A DNA stretch of 64,000 nucleotides from Bacillota bacterium (GTDB lineage: Bacteria > Bacillota > Sulfobacillia > RBS10-35 > Bu92): contig JADBKN010000051.1 of assembly GCA_014896375.1 (NCBI GenBank), forward strand, positions 124,001-188,000. Reading direction: 5' to 3'. Below, one piece after another: positions 52,932-60,895 of the stretch. Each line of letters opens with the position of its first letter. Position 1 is the first letter of the stretch. The translations under genes and the position numbers were made by a program. The notes under the pieces were generated by a model that worked only from the letters and a program-made list of their open reading frames with translations, was not told the DNA's origin and did not search any database.

Positions 52932-53190
52932 CCCGCTCCGCCTCCTTGTTCTCCCAATGTCCCCGCCCCCACGTCGAGGGGCGCCACCATACCGCCTCGC
53001 TCACCCATCGGCAGACACGCACCACCCACGACCTCTTGTGAGTCCCGCATCGTGGACAAACTCGACGGTGGATATGGAAGACATCGCCGAATGGGAGGCG
53101 AAAGTGCAGTCCGCAAGGGCAGATGGCATATGTGTCCCACTCACCCACGCGAACCTCGCCCGACTCCTCGCGCGCCAACAGATCACCCAT
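52924..53190 (-). CDS. Small zinc-finger-like phage protein
   Basis: This 88-residue protein has ICPCGLHFRLPFGDVFHIHRRVCPRCGTHKR (pattern CPCG...CPRCG), probably a zinc site, and a Trp-rich C-terminal part. ATG 53190 overlaps the upstream stop as ATGGGTGA. Function unknown. Confidence 0.5.
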   Translation of the reverse strand: MGDLLAREESGEVRVGEWDTYAICPCGLHFRLPFGDVFHIHRRVCPRCGTHKRSWVVRVCRWVSEAVWWRPSTWGRGHWENKEAERDA

Positions 53191-53449
53191 TCCGCTCCGC
53201 CTCCTCCAGCGTGCGAACCAGCACTTCAATGCGCGCCCGGAGGCTGGGATCCACCCATATCCGCTTGGTCTCCAACAGCCCCTCCCAGGCGTCGGCTACC
53301 GCTTTTGCGGCCTCCACGACGCGCTGCATGGCCTCGACCTCATCGGCCAGTGTCCGCAGTTCGTCCAGCGCCCCCAGGCGGTAGGCTTGGTCCCGCAGCC
53401 GGGGTTCAAGGGAGCGCAGTCGGTCGGCGAGGCTCACATAGAGGCTCAT
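53183..53449 (-). CDS. Small helical phage protein
   Basis: This 88-residue protein is predicted to be coiled-coil (LRTLADEVEAMQRVVEAAKA). It is coupled by a 4-nt overlap upstream and an 8-nt overlap downstream. Function unknown. Confidence 0.5.
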   Translation of the reverse strand: MSLYVSLADRLRSLEPRLRDQAYRLGALDELRTLADEVEAMQRVVEAAKAVADAWEGLLETKRIWVDPSLRARIEVLVRTLEEAERNG

Positions 53450-53697
53450 GACGCCCGCCTCCCCGCGAGCCACGGCAGTGTCGCCCGTCGCCCGTGATGC
53501 CCCGCGCGCACCAGCACCTCGCGCAGGGCGGCGTCGGCGTGCGCCTGATACGCCAGCGCCCAACTGTCGTCGGCGCCGTGCTCCTCGATGGCGTGCTCCG
53601 CCCGCTCGCGCATCACGACGGCCTTGCGCATGTCCTCCGCGAGGTCCGCGGGAACCCCGAGCAGCGCCGGGGCCAAGGGCGTCAGGTCAGTCGGCAT
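53446..53697 (-). CDS. Small hypothetical phage protein
   Basis: This 83-residue protein is helical with a basic C-terminus (HHGRRATLPWLAGRRAS). It overlaps neighbours by 4 and 11 nt. Function unknown. Confidence 0.5.
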   Translation of the reverse strand: MPTDLTPLAPALLGVPADLAEDMRKAVVMRERAEHAIEEHGADDSWALAYQAHADAALREVLVRAGHHGRRATLPWLAGRRAS

Positions 53698-53986
53698 CGG
53701 CGGTCGCCTCCTCCAGCGGGGCGAAGTAGTAGTAGCGGTAGGTCTCGTCGAACGAGTCACAGGCCGTGCCGCGGAAACTGGGAGCGCGGAAGGCGGCGGG
53801 GTCAGGCGCGTTGCAACCGCCGTCCCGCGCCTTCACGCACAGGTCGCCGATCTTGGCTCCGGCCTGCTCCTCCTCGTCCTCGATCTCCGTCACGATCCAC
53901 CATCCGCGATGGCGGAGACCGATGGACCTCGGATCGACTCCGTAGCGCGCCATCACCTCCTCGACCGACGTGACGTGCTCACTCAC
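53687..53986 (-). CDS. Hypothetical phage protein
   Basis: This protein of about 99 residues is acidic in the middle (WWIVTEIEDEEEQAGAKIGD). GTG 53986 is chosen because GGAGGCG lies 7 nt upstream. Its start overlaps the upstream stop as GTGAGTGA. Function unknown. Confidence 0.5.
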   Translation of the reverse strand: MSEHVTSVEEVMARYGVDPRSIGLRHRGWWIVTEIEDEEEQAGAKIGDLCVKARDGGCNAPDPAAFRAPSFRGTACDSFDETYRYYYFAPLEEATADAD

Positions 53987-54269
53987 CTGCGCTCGCCTCC
54001 TCACACGCAGCCACGTCACTCTGCGTCGGCAGCACCGCCGCCGCGCCTACCGCGCGCCCGTCGTCGCCCACGACGACCGCGAGCATCCGCCCGCAGTCGA
54101 GGTATTCCCACCCGCCGGGCGCGCGTCCGACGAGCACCCAGCCCTGCGGCGGCGGCACAGGGCCGCCGGCGCCGTAGGCGCGGGCCTCGTCCAAGACGCC
54201 TGCGTGCGCGAGGACCACGACCAGGACGACGGCCACGACGACGAGAGCGAGCCATGCGCGGCGGGTCAT
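53979..54269 (-). CDS. Small secreted or membrane-anchored phage protein
   Basis: This 96-residue protein has a strong N-terminal hydrophobic helix (WLALVVVAVVLVVVLAHAGV) and a short outside domain with single Cys residues. It overlaps recT by 4 nt. Function unknown. Confidence 0.5.
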   Translation of the reverse strand: MTRRAWLALVVVAVVLVVVLAHAGVLDEARAYGAGGPVPPPQGWVLVGRAPGGWEYLDCGRMLAVVVGDDGRAVGAAAVLPTQSDVAACEEASAGE

Positions 54270-55132
54270 ATCTGCAACCCCTCCTGGGCCGGCGCCGCGG
54301 GAGCGGGCTCGGGCTCGGCAGACGGCGTCTCGCCGGCCACCTGGAACGGCACGTCGATGGCGTCGTCCCCCTCCGCGACCTGCTCCGCAGTCTTGGACTG
54401 CTCGTCCGTGGCCTCCACGGCGCGCATGATCTCGACGGAGATGGGCAGCCACTTCCAGCCGGCGCGGACCACGGTCTTCTTGCACATCTCCTCGTAGTCC
54501 GTGACCCAGGGGCCGTTGTTCGCGGCCTTGGAGCGCTTGCGGTGCGCCTCGATCTCCTGGATCGGCATGTAGTGGACGAAGTGACCGCCGTCCTTGAACT
54601 TGGCGACCATGTAGGCGCCGCGGATCGGGCCGCCGTTCTCGAAAGCCTGGTCTTCGCGCAGGTGCCACGGGATGTGCTCCAACTTCTCGTCGAGTCCATA
54701 CCGCAGGACGAAGTGGTCGTTCTGGTAGACGACCTGCGCGTAGATGCTCTGGATGTTGCCCGATCGCCGGGCGAGGTCGATCATCCCGCGGTAGCCCACG
54801 ATGAACGTGGCTTCGCGGCCGTAGGGGATGATGTAGCAGTGGCCGAGCAGCCCCGGCTCCAGGCCCAGCTGCGCCGCCTGCATCACGGCGCCGAGCAGCG
54901 AGCTCTGGTCGCACTCCAGGAGCTTCGGCGTCTGGCGGATGGTGGTCAGCGCGATCCGGGCCAGCCGGTCCGCGCTCATGTGCCGCGGCAGCGCCCGCTT
55001 GATCTCGGGCATCATCCGCTCGATCAACTGCCGCACCGTCTTCTCCGGCGTCTGGCGGGCCGGCGAGGAGCTGCCGTTCGCCGGCCGCTGCACCAGGGCG
55101 TCCTTCACGCGGGCGTTGTTCTGGTCACTCAT
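54266..55132 (-). CDS. recT: RecT-family single-strand annealing recombinase
   Basis: This 288-residue protein has RMMPEIKRALPRHMSADRLARIALTTIRQTPKLL (split at HMSADRL), LLGHCYIIPYGREATFIVGYRGMIDLARRSG and PIRGAYMVAKFKDGGHFVHYM, all typical of RecT/Bet proteins. It anneals single strands made by the exonuclease encoded directly upstream (8-nt overlap ATGAGTGA). The two form the phage recombination pair. Confidence 0.93.
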   Translation of the reverse strand: MSDQNNARVKDALVQRPANGSSSPARQTPEKTVRQLIERMMPEIKRALPRHMSADRLARIALTTIRQTPKLLECDQSSLLGAVMQAAQLGLEPGLLGHCYIIPYGREATFIVGYRGMIDLARRSGNIQSIYAQVVYQNDHFVLRYGLDEKLEHIPWHLREDQAFENGGPIRGAYMVAKFKDGGHFVHYMPIQEIEAHRKRSKAANNGPWVTDYEEMCKKTVVRAGWKWLPISVEIMRAVEATDEQSKTAEQVAEGDDAIDVPFQVAGETPSAEPEPAPAAPAQEGLQI

Positions 55133-56072
55133 TGATCGCGTCCTCCTTCACGAGCCAGCGGCGGGACACGGAGGGCTTGGTGTAGGCCTCATAGAGCCCA
55201 GCAGCCTTCAGCGCCTCGGTGTCCACGCGCTGCGAAATCACGGTTTTCCACGTCACAACGGGCTTGCTGGAGCCCGGCAGGTACGCCGCCTCGGCGTCCC
55301 CGACCAGGGCCTGCAGACGAGAGTCGATGGCCCGCAGCCGGGCCTGGGCATCCTCCAGGTCCGCCTTGGCCGCACGGCGCGCTTCAAGCAGCTCCCGTGC
55401 GTCGGGCGGCAGGATCACGGTCTTGCCCTCGACCGACTCCGGGTAGAGCCGCCGAATCGCCGCGGCGTCCGCCTCGGAGCCATCCGGCTCCGGCGGCCGG
55501 CGCTCCTCGACCCGGCGCCAGAACTCCGCCTCGATCTCGATGAGGCGAGCAATCAGCTCCTCGTCGCGCTCGATCTCACGGCACTCCAGGTGATTGCCGC
55601 CGATGAGCACAGCGAGGTAGGCCTTCTCGCAGCCGGTGACGGCCATCTGGTGCTGGACCTGGATGACGTAGTGGTCCGGGACCGCGCCGTCCGCCCAGGC
55701 ATCGGCGCCGAAGGCGCTCGTCGTCTTCACTTCAAGGACGGCGTTCTCGCCGACGACGAAGCGGTCGACATTGGCGAGCATCCACGGGTACTGCGGATGC
55801 TGGAGGATTGCGTTGCGCCGGCGGATCTTCTTGCCCGTCCGCTCGGCCCATGCCTCAGCGACGATGGGCTCCAGCCGAACGCCCCACTCCATGGCCTCAG
55901 ACGGCTCCTCATCGGGGAGCTCGCCGATCTTGTCGAGGTAGACGGCCAGCGGAGAACGCCAGGGCGAGAGCCCGCAGATCGCGGCGGCGTCCGAAGACCC
56001 GATCCCGCGCCGGCGCCACTGGAGCCACGTCTCGCGGTCCATGTCGGTGGTGGGCGTCAGAACCGTTGCCAC
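55125..56072 (-). CDS. YqaJ-family viral recombinase/exonuclease
   Basis: This 315-residue lambda-exonuclease-like enzyme has RRRGIGSSDAAAICGLSPWRSPLAVYLDKIG (split at GLSPW), MEWGVRLEPIVAEAW, NVDRFV and AVLEVKTTSAFG with the catalytic D/E-x-K, and YVIQVQHQMAVTG. It digests 5' strands to feed RecT. GTG start with GGGAGG 10 nt upstream. Confidence 0.92.
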   Translation of the reverse strand: MATVLTPTTDMDRETWLQWRRRGIGSSDAAAICGLSPWRSPLAVYLDKIGELPDEEPSEAMEWGVRLEPIVAEAWAERTGKKIRRRNAILQHPQYPWMLANVDRFVVGENAVLEVKTTSAFGADAWADGAVPDHYVIQVQHQMAVTGCEKAYLAVLIGGNHLECREIERDEELIARLIEIEAEFWRRVEERRPPEPDGSEADAAAIRRLYPESVEGKTVILPPDARELLEARRAAKADLEDAQARLRAIDSRLQALVGDAEAAYLPGSSKPVVTWKTVISQRVDTEALKAAGLYEAYTKPSVSRRWLVKEDAINE

Positions 56073-56151
56073 TTGCCTTTGCCTCCCTCGCTGCGATGTG
56101 CTACCGTGGAGGCGTAGGACTTCCCGTGCCTACGCCTCCACACGCCGCGCC

Positions 56152-56526
56152 TCACGCCTCGCCCGCGTGGGGCGTCTCCATCTCACCGGCCTGCCGGCGC
56201 AGCTCCCGCGTCCAGTACAGGATCACTCCGCACGTGTGCGCGATCTCCCGCGTCTCAGGCGTGACGTCGCGCAGGAGAGTCATGATCTTGGCCTCGGCCG
56301 CGTGGATCTCGTCCGCAGCCTCGATGGCCACTTTGCGCAGTGCGAGCAACTGCCGCTCCAGGCGATCGCGGTGGTACTCCGCGAGGTAGGCTCGGCACTC
56401 CCAGGAGCACACTCCCTCGTCGAGGTCGGCTCCGTCGGCGTGGCCGATTACGTCTCCGCAGTACCTGCACTCGCCCGGCTCGACGCCCAACTGCTCCGCA
56501 GGCCCGAACATCGGCATCAGACCCAT
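56152..56526 (-). CDS. Hypothetical phage protein with zinc motif
   Basis: This 124-residue protein has CRYCGDVIG and CSWECRAYLAEYHRDRLERQL, a probable C4 zinc site followed by a long helix. Function unknown. The cysteine motif occurs in several early proteins of this element. Confidence 0.5.
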   Translation of the reverse strand: MGLMPMFGPAEQLGVEPGECRYCGDVIGHADGADLDEGVCSWECRAYLAEYHRDRLERQLLALRKVAIEAADEIHAAEAKIMTLLRDVTPETREIAHTCGVILYWTRELRRQAGEMETPHAGEA

Positions 56527-56531
56527 CCCCG

Positions 56532-56786
56532 TCACCTCCCCTCTTGCGCCTCGCGGATCATCTGGGCGATGAGCTCGCCAAGCGCCCCCGTGTACCACAC
56601 CCTCACGGCCGCGCATCCCTCCGGGCACCTCAGCACCTGCGTCGGCGTCATCGGTGAGCCCAGCCGCATCCCTCGGTACGTGATCCGCTCGCCATCCATC
56701 GGCCGACCGCACACGATGCAGGTCGCCATCGGCTCGCTCGTCTCGACGTAGGCCGGATAGAGCTCGACCTCCCCGTCACGCCGCAT
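56532..56786 (-). CDS. Small zinc-binding phage protein
   Basis: This 84-residue protein has ATCIVCGRPMDGERITY and LRCPEGCAAVRVWY, two Cys pairs. It overlaps its upstream neighbour by 11 nt. Function unknown. Confidence 0.5.
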   Translation of the reverse strand: MRRDGEVELYPAYVETSEPMATCIVCGRPMDGERITYRGMRLGSPMTPTQVLRCPEGCAAVRVWYTGALGELIAQMIREAQEGR

Positions 56787-57021
56787 CGCCGCCGCCTCCC
56801 GTCCGCACGACTGTCGCCGTCCGCCGCCGGCGCGGGACGTCGTAGGTCCATGTCACCGCGTACTCCCCGCCGCAGTCCCGGCAGCGCAGGCCGTACGTCT
56901 CGCGCTGCCCGCGGAACCGCCGGCTCATCGGGTCCGCCGCGTAGGTCGCGCTACAGTAGGGGCATCGCAGCTCGTCCCCGACGCGCGGCGGCCGCCGCGC
57001 CGGCACGATCACCACGCCCAC
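56776..57021 (-). CDS. Small zinc-ribbon phage protein
   Basis: This 81-residue protein has LRCPYCSATYAADP and LRCRDCGGEYAVTW, a clear zinc ribbon, and a basic tail. The GTG start lies within the last codons of the small membrane-protein frame upstream. Function unknown. Confidence 0.55.
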   Translation of the reverse strand: MGVVIVPARRPPRVGDELRCPYCSATYAADPMSRRFRGQRETYGLRCRDCGGEYAVTWTYDVPRRRRTATVVRTGGGGDAA

Positions 57022-57158
57022 GGGACCACCACCTCAGCGGCGGTGCGGATGATGTGGAGCCAGATCGCCGCGATGGCCACGATGCCGGCGACTCCGACGG
57101 CCATGGCGGCCGCCCACGTGATCGCCACGATCTTGGCCGCGCGTCCCAGGTCGTCCAT
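57009..57158 (-). CDS. Very small phage membrane protein
   Basis: This 49-residue protein has a single hydrophobic helix (ITWAAAMAVGVAGIVAIAAI) after a basic start and GGGAGG directly before ATG 57158. Its TGA overlaps the start region of the next gene, as in coupled phage operons. A competing frame from ATG 57249 to 57034 (start MTSIVADLVRFGLNKRT) overlaps it. One of the two is probably real, and I favour this one. Confidence 0.45.
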   Translation of the reverse strand: MDDLGRAAKIVAITWAAAMAVGVAGIVAIAAIWLHIIRTAAEVVVPWAW

Positions 57159-57245
57159 CCTCCCGCCCCCTCTCGATCACCCGCGCCCAGGCGCGGGCGG
57201 TTCTCTTGTTGAGTCCGAATCTCACGAGGTCTGCGACAATGGAGG

Positions 57246-57506
57246 TCATGACGCCACCTGCTCGCTGCGCCGCTCCAGCCACTCGTCGATGGCCTTCAGC
57301 GGGACGACCCACTTGTCCCCGACCTTGAAGGCCTTGATCTCGCCCGCCAAGCAGAGCCGGCGGGTGATGTCGCGGGAGAGGCCGATGCTCTCGGCTGCCT
57401 CGTCGAGCGTCAGGGCCTTGCGCTCCGGCTTGCTCAGGTGCTCGATCAGCTCACCGATCCGGTCGGCCAGGAGCGCCAGCTGCGTCTCCATCGCTGTGCG
57501 CGGCAC
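57246..57506 (-). CDS. Excisionase-like helix-turn-helix protein
   Basis: This 86-residue protein has a coiled N-terminus and a MerR-type winged HTH (LTLDEAAESIGLSRDITRRLCLAGEIKAFKVGDKWVV, split at GLSRDI), as in the excisionase/HTH_17 family. GTG 57506 has GGAGGAGG 6 nt upstream. It may direct excision or early regulation. Confidence 0.75.
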   Translation of the reverse strand: MPRTAMETQLALLADRIGELIEHLSKPERKALTLDEAAESIGLSRDITRRLCLAGEIKAFKVGDKWVVPLKAIDEWLERRSEQVAS

Positions 57507-57520
57507 GTCCAACCTCCTCC

Positions 57521-57964
57521 CTAGGCCACGGCCTTGAGGCCGTACTTGGCGAGCTTCCGCTCGTGGAGCCGCCGGACTTGGTCGAGGTCGACGCGCCCGG
57601 CCAGCGAGACCAGCAGCGCGCCGATGGCCGTGTACACGTCGTAGACCTGACCCATGTCGTCGACCCTGATCTGCCTGCCATGGCGGATGTCCTCGTCGAG
57701 CCGTCGCGCTGCATCTCGCGCCTCCTCAAGCTCCTCCAGCAGCCACGCGACCGCCTCCGAAGGCGTGTCGCCAAAGGCCGGTGTGGAATGCCCCAGGAGC
57801 AACTGCGGCGCGTCGTACAGCCGGGCAAGGACTTGCAGCACCTCGATGGGCGCCTTACCTGTGGCCTCGTACCTGCTGAGCGTGGACCGGTCGATGTTGG
57901 CCGCCCGCGCCGCTTCCGCTTGGCTAATGCCCTTGAGCGTCCGGGCCAGTCTCAGCTCCGTCAC
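57521..57964 (-). CDS. XRE-family HTH regulator
   Basis: This 147-residue protein has an N-terminal HTH (LRLARTLKGISQAEAARAAN, then IDRSTLSRYEATGKAPI) and a helical C-terminal half. GTG 57964 has GGAAGGAGGTGA 5-6 nt upstream. It is the first gene of the leftward early operon and probably has a Cro-like or anti-repressor role. Confidence 0.78.
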   Translation of the reverse strand: MTELRLARTLKGISQAEAARAANIDRSTLSRYEATGKAPIEVLQVLARLYDAPQLLLGHSTPAFGDTPSEAVAWLLEELEEARDAARRLDEDIRHGRQIRVDDMGQVYDVYTAIGALLVSLAGRVDLDQVRRLHERKLAKYGLKAVA

Positions 57965-58046
57965 GCTGTCACCTCCTTCCAGGTATCCCCTCCCCTTGCA
58001 CCGAACCCTGATGCGGGTGAGGGCGTGGGCGAAGGGAGGGAATCGC

Positions 58047-58238
58047 TTGACCACTGACCAAGAGATCGCCCGCGACATCGTCGTCGCCATGATCCAGAGC
58101 GGCATGCTCACGCCGCCAACGATCCAGACCGACCCGTCCCAGAACGCTGAACCCGTAGCCGCCGCTTACCGCATCATCCTGGCCGCCGTCCGCGAGGACG
58201 GCTCCGTCTACGAGAAGCGCGGCATCCACTCCGTTTAG
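58047..58238 (+). CDS. Small phage protein in the regulatory region
   Basis: This 63-residue protein (DQEIARDIVVAMIQSGML) starts at TTG 58047 with GAAGGGAGGG 6 nt upstream. It runs opposite to its neighbours and converges with the next gene, overlapping it by 4 nt at TTAG. Function unknown. Confidence 0.55.
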   Translation: MTTDQEIARDIVVAMIQSGMLTPPTIQTDPSQNAEPVAAAYRIILAAVREDGSVYEKRGIHSV

Positions 58239-58561
58239 CACAGCGCGAGATAGTCGCGGATCAGGGTGCTCTGCGCTTCCACGAGCCTCTCCAGCTGCTC
58301 AGGCTGCCAGGAGTGCTCGCGAATCGCCCGGTCGACCTCCGCGATCTGCTTGAGCAACAGGGTGCGGATGTCGGCCTTGCTCTCTGGAACCTGCTTCACG
58401 CCCTCACCCCCTGCCAACTTGCGCCCGATCTCGCGCGTCAAAAGTCGCGCCATGTTCTCGCCGTCGACGTGTAGCACCACGGTCTTGGCCTCACCGCAGC
58501 GGCACCGTTGGCTGGTTGGCGCCGCCGGTGACGTGTCAGTCGTCTTGTCGATCTCTGCCAC
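58235..58561 (-). CDS. Hypothetical phage protein
   Basis: This 108-residue protein has RCRCGEAKTVVLHVDGENM near the N-terminus and a helical C-terminal half. GTG 58561 has GGGAGGGGGTGAGG close upstream. Function unknown. Confidence 0.5.
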   Translation of the reverse strand: MAEIDKTTDTSPAAPTSQRCRCGEAKTVVLHVDGENMARLLTREIGRKLAGGEGVKQVPESKADIRTLLLKQIAEVDRAIREHSWQPEQLERLVEAQSTLIRDYLALC

Positions 58562-58652
58562 GTCCTCACCCCCTCCCGTCGCATGTCTGCACCGCCTGCT
58601 GAGTGCCAGCCGGTAGGCTGAGCCCCAGCACAACGGTTAGGTGGTGATTCAG

Positions 58653-58856
58653 TTGTCAAGGTCCAGGTCCGCACCAGCCGAGATCAGCCGCGTCCGCCTG
58701 TTCACCGCCGGCGACGCCCGCGATCTCGAGCGCCAGATCAACGAGTGGCTTGCCGCTCATCCCTGCCGCCAGGTCCGGTTTCTCCAGCTCGCCACGGACG
58801 GCGAGGAGACCTACACCGTACTGGCGGCTTACGAGGTGCCCGAGGATGCGGGCTAG
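58653..58856 (+). CDS. Small hypothetical phage protein
   Basis: This protein of about 67 residues is mixed alpha/beta (ISRVRLFTAGDARDLERQIN). TTG 58653 is chosen because AGGTGGTGA precedes it; GTG 58641 is in frame. Its TAG overlaps the opposing repressor stop at CTAG. Function unknown. Confidence 0.5.
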   Translation: MSRSRSAPAEISRVRLFTAGDARDLERQINEWLAAHPCRQVRFLQLATDGEETYTVLAAYEVPEDAG

Positions 58857-59068
58857 GCCGGCCGCTTCTCCACCTCGTCGCCGAGCAGGTCGTGGACCGC
58901 CACGCCAAGGGCTTTGGCGATCAACGACAGGCGGCGAAGCGAGACAGCGCGGTTGTCGGACTCATAACGCGAGATGGTCGAATCATCCGTCCCGATGGCC
59001 CGGGCCAGCCGGGCCTGGCTCCAGCCCTTAGCCTCGCGGGCAGCCCGGATTTTCTGCCCGGTCGTCAC
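58853..59068 (-). CDS. Small XRE-family regulator (Cro-like)
   Basis: This 71-residue protein is a single HTH domain (GQKIRAAREAKGWSQARLA, TDDSTISRYESDNRAVSL). GTG 59068 has GGAGG 8 nt upstream. It is divergent from the longer repressor, with operator-like palindromes between them, as in cI/cro switches. Confidence 0.82.
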   Translation of the reverse strand: MTTGQKIRAAREAKGWSQARLARAIGTDDSTISRYESDNRAVSLRRLSLIAKALGVAVHDLLGDEVEKRPA

Positions 59069-59085
59069 GTCAATCACCTCCGTCC

Positions 59086-59129
59086 TTGACTGCGCGTCAA
59101 TCGTACTGCCGGTTTGGCAGGGTGGTCAA
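59086..59129 (-). promoter_or_regulatory. Promoter and operators of the lysogeny switch
   Basis: The minus strand has TTGACC (59124-59129), 18 nt, TACGAT (59100-59105). CTGCC-GGTTT-GGCAG (59106-59120) lies in the spacer, and TTGAC-TGCGC-GTCAA (59086-59100) lies at the -10/start side. Both are good repressor-binding candidates. Confidence 0.6.
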
Positions 59130-59200
59130 AGTCGATGGTGGCGATTGGGCGCCTCTGGCGGGCATTGTGGTGGCGTTTTGACAGGAAGGAGGCGGCAGAA

Positions 59201-60040
59201 ATGGAAATCGCGCAGGATTCCTCGCTTTTTCTCATGTCCGACTTGCCGTATAGTCAAAACACCATGACAGACGAGCAGCTTCGGGAGACATTGGCGCGCC
59301 AACTGCGGCGCTTTCGAGAGGCGGCGGGAATGAGTCAGGCGGACCTCGGCAGGGCCGCTCATGTAGATGACTCGGCCATTTCCCGCATCGAGGGAAAATC
59401 GCGTCTGCCTGCGCTCGACACTCTGGTCCGAATCGCCGAGGCCCTGAGTGTGCCCATTTCCGCCCTCTTAGGCGAAACTCAATCGCTCCCCGACCTCCGT
59501 CGCGTCCTTCGTGACCCGGATGCCGAAGTCACGTACCGGGGCCGGCGGCTCACGGACGAAGAAAAGGAACATCTGCTGACCCTGATCGACGCGGCACTCG
59601 CGCTGCGTGACGTGAAGCCAACAGAGGAGAGCGCTGCTCAGGAGCGCCCGCGCATTCGCGATTTCGAGTGGCAGATGGCCCTTGAGTTGGCACGCTTTAT
59701 CAAGAACACCAAGCTGTCGGTGGATGCTACCGCCCGCGAGTTTGGCATTGAGCGCGATGATGTGGTCCACGCCATCTATGAGGTCCTGCCGGCCATCCAC
59801 CCGGGGATGTACCAAGAAGTGAAGGCCATTCTTGACCACAAGATCGATCCTAGTAGCGATGAGGACTTGGCTGAGCAGCGCGTGGTCAACGCCGCTCCGT
59901 ACCCCCGCGCCGCGCACTCGCCGGACCCCGGCACATACGTCGAGGGCGACCCGCGCATGGACAAGTACCTGCGGGATCTTGAGAAGCGCATCAGGGCTGG
60001 AATTGCGGAGCGGAAGAGGCGGGAGAAGGGCGAGGGCTGA
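59201..60040 (+). CDS. XRE-family repressor with long C-terminal region (CI-like)
   Basis: This 279-residue protein has an HTH (RQLRRFREAAGMSQADLG, VDDSAISRIEGKSRLPAL) at about residues 28-80 and a C-terminal region with no visible LexA-type Ser/Lys pair. ATG 59201 has GGAAGGAGG 8 nt upstream. A second start at ATG 59264 is preceded by TATAGT at 9 nt, which could give a leaderless transcript, as with lambda cI. It overlaps the next gene (TGATG). Probably the prophage repressor. Confidence 0.78.
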   Translation: MEIAQDSSLFLMSDLPYSQNTMTDEQLRETLARQLRRFREAAGMSQADLGRAAHVDDSAISRIEGKSRLPALDTLVRIAEALSVPISALLGETQSLPDLRRVLRDPDAEVTYRGRRLTDEEKEHLLTLIDAALALRDVKPTEESAAQERPRIRDFEWQMALELARFIKNTKLSVDATAREFGIERDDVVHAIYEVLPAIHPGMYQEVKAILDHKIDPSSDEDLAEQRVVNAAPYPRAAHSPDPGTYVEGDPRMDKYLRDLEKRIRAGIAERKRREKGEG

Positions 60041-60705
60041 TGAGGCGGGTCCGGAGCTTCCGTTGGGTCGGGCCAGTGGTACTGACCGAGGCCGACCTAC
60101 TGTCGCTGCGGGACGCAATATGCCGGTTCTTTCCCGAGTCCTCCGTCACGATTGGCGTGGAAACGCTGCGGGGCGACGTTGTGGATGGACTAACGTGGGA
60201 CGATCTGCCCGAGTTCTATGCGGAGGGGCTTCGGGAGGTTACGGTACACATCGACAACAAGAGCGTCAGCGGCTCGATTCATATGAGGTCGTTGGCGCCA
60301 GGTGCGTCCTTGCACGCTCACGGACAAGATCTGCCGGATGTCCATGCGTGTATGGATCAACTGGTACGGATTATGAGGCCCTATCGTCGGCCATGGAGAA
60401 GGGTCATCCACGACCTTTGGATCTCGTTCCCCATGACTGTTGCCATCTACGCGACACCGTTCATATTGGAACGGACGTTTCATCTGTCGCGGCCGCTATT
60501 CCTTGTCCTCTCCGGCGCCAGCCTTCTCCTCGGTGTAAGCATCTTCTTCATATGGCCAAGCATATTCCCCGCGGCGGACCTGCTGCCGGAGCGGCGCCGA
60601 AGCCTAGTGCGCCCGGTACGGTCGTTCCTGGGGTGGATTCTTCCGATACTGCTATCGTCGCTGTTCGGCGCGATGGCCTCGCGCTTGTTCGAGCATTTTC
60701 CGTAG
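60040..60705 (+). CDS. Membrane protein cotranscribed with the repressor
   Basis: This 221-residue protein has a soluble N-terminal part of about 125 residues and three or four C-terminal transmembrane helices (PMTVAIYATPFILE, LFLVLSGASLLLGVSIFFIW, FLGWILPILLSSLFGAMA). I do not recognize the family. Translational coupling to the repressor suggests expression in the lysogen, so superinfection exclusion or another lysogen-protective role is a reasonable guess. Confidence 0.65.
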   Translation: MRRVRSFRWVGPVVLTEADLLSLRDAICRFFPESSVTIGVETLRGDVVDGLTWDDLPEFYAEGLREVTVHIDNKSVSGSIHMRSLAPGASLHAHGQDLPDVHACMDQLVRIMRPYRRPWRRVIHDLWISFPMTVAIYATPFILERTFHLSRPLFLVLSGASLLLGVSIFFIWPSIFPAADLLPERRRSLVRPVRSFLGWILPILLSSLFGAMASRLFEHFP

Positions 60706-60846
60706 CGCACCCGTGGCGTAGATGATGGCGACGTTCACGGCAATGCCGGTCGTCTCGGCCACCCATAGCGGGAGGAGTCTGGACAACGCGACCGCCACGA
60801 TGAGCTGCACACCGGCCGCCAACCAGAAAATGTGGGTGAGGCTCAT
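60652..60846 (-). CDS. Small two-helix membrane protein
   Basis: This 64-residue protein has two hydrophobic helices (IFWLAAGVQLIVAVALS, TGIAVNVAIIYATGAL) and a basic tail, with AGGGGGAT 8 nt before ATG 60846. It overlaps the end of the upstream opposing gene by 54 nt. The topology is holin-like, but the position in the lysogeny module is not that of a holin. Confidence 0.45.
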   Translation of the reverse strand: MSLTHIFWLAAGVQLIVAVALSRLLPLWVAETTGIAVNVAIIYATGALRKMLEQARGHRAEQRR

Positions 60847-60895
60847 GCGGTCATCCCCCTGCCTCGAATTTAGCACAGACCCGAGAGGGCACCCT

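Noticed and set aside
57034-57249. 71-residue frame starting MTSIVADLVRF
   Set aside because: After about 45 residues it becomes Arg/His-rich shadow of a hydrophobic frame in the other phase. I kept the membrane-protein frame 57009-57158, although the first part of this frame may be real.
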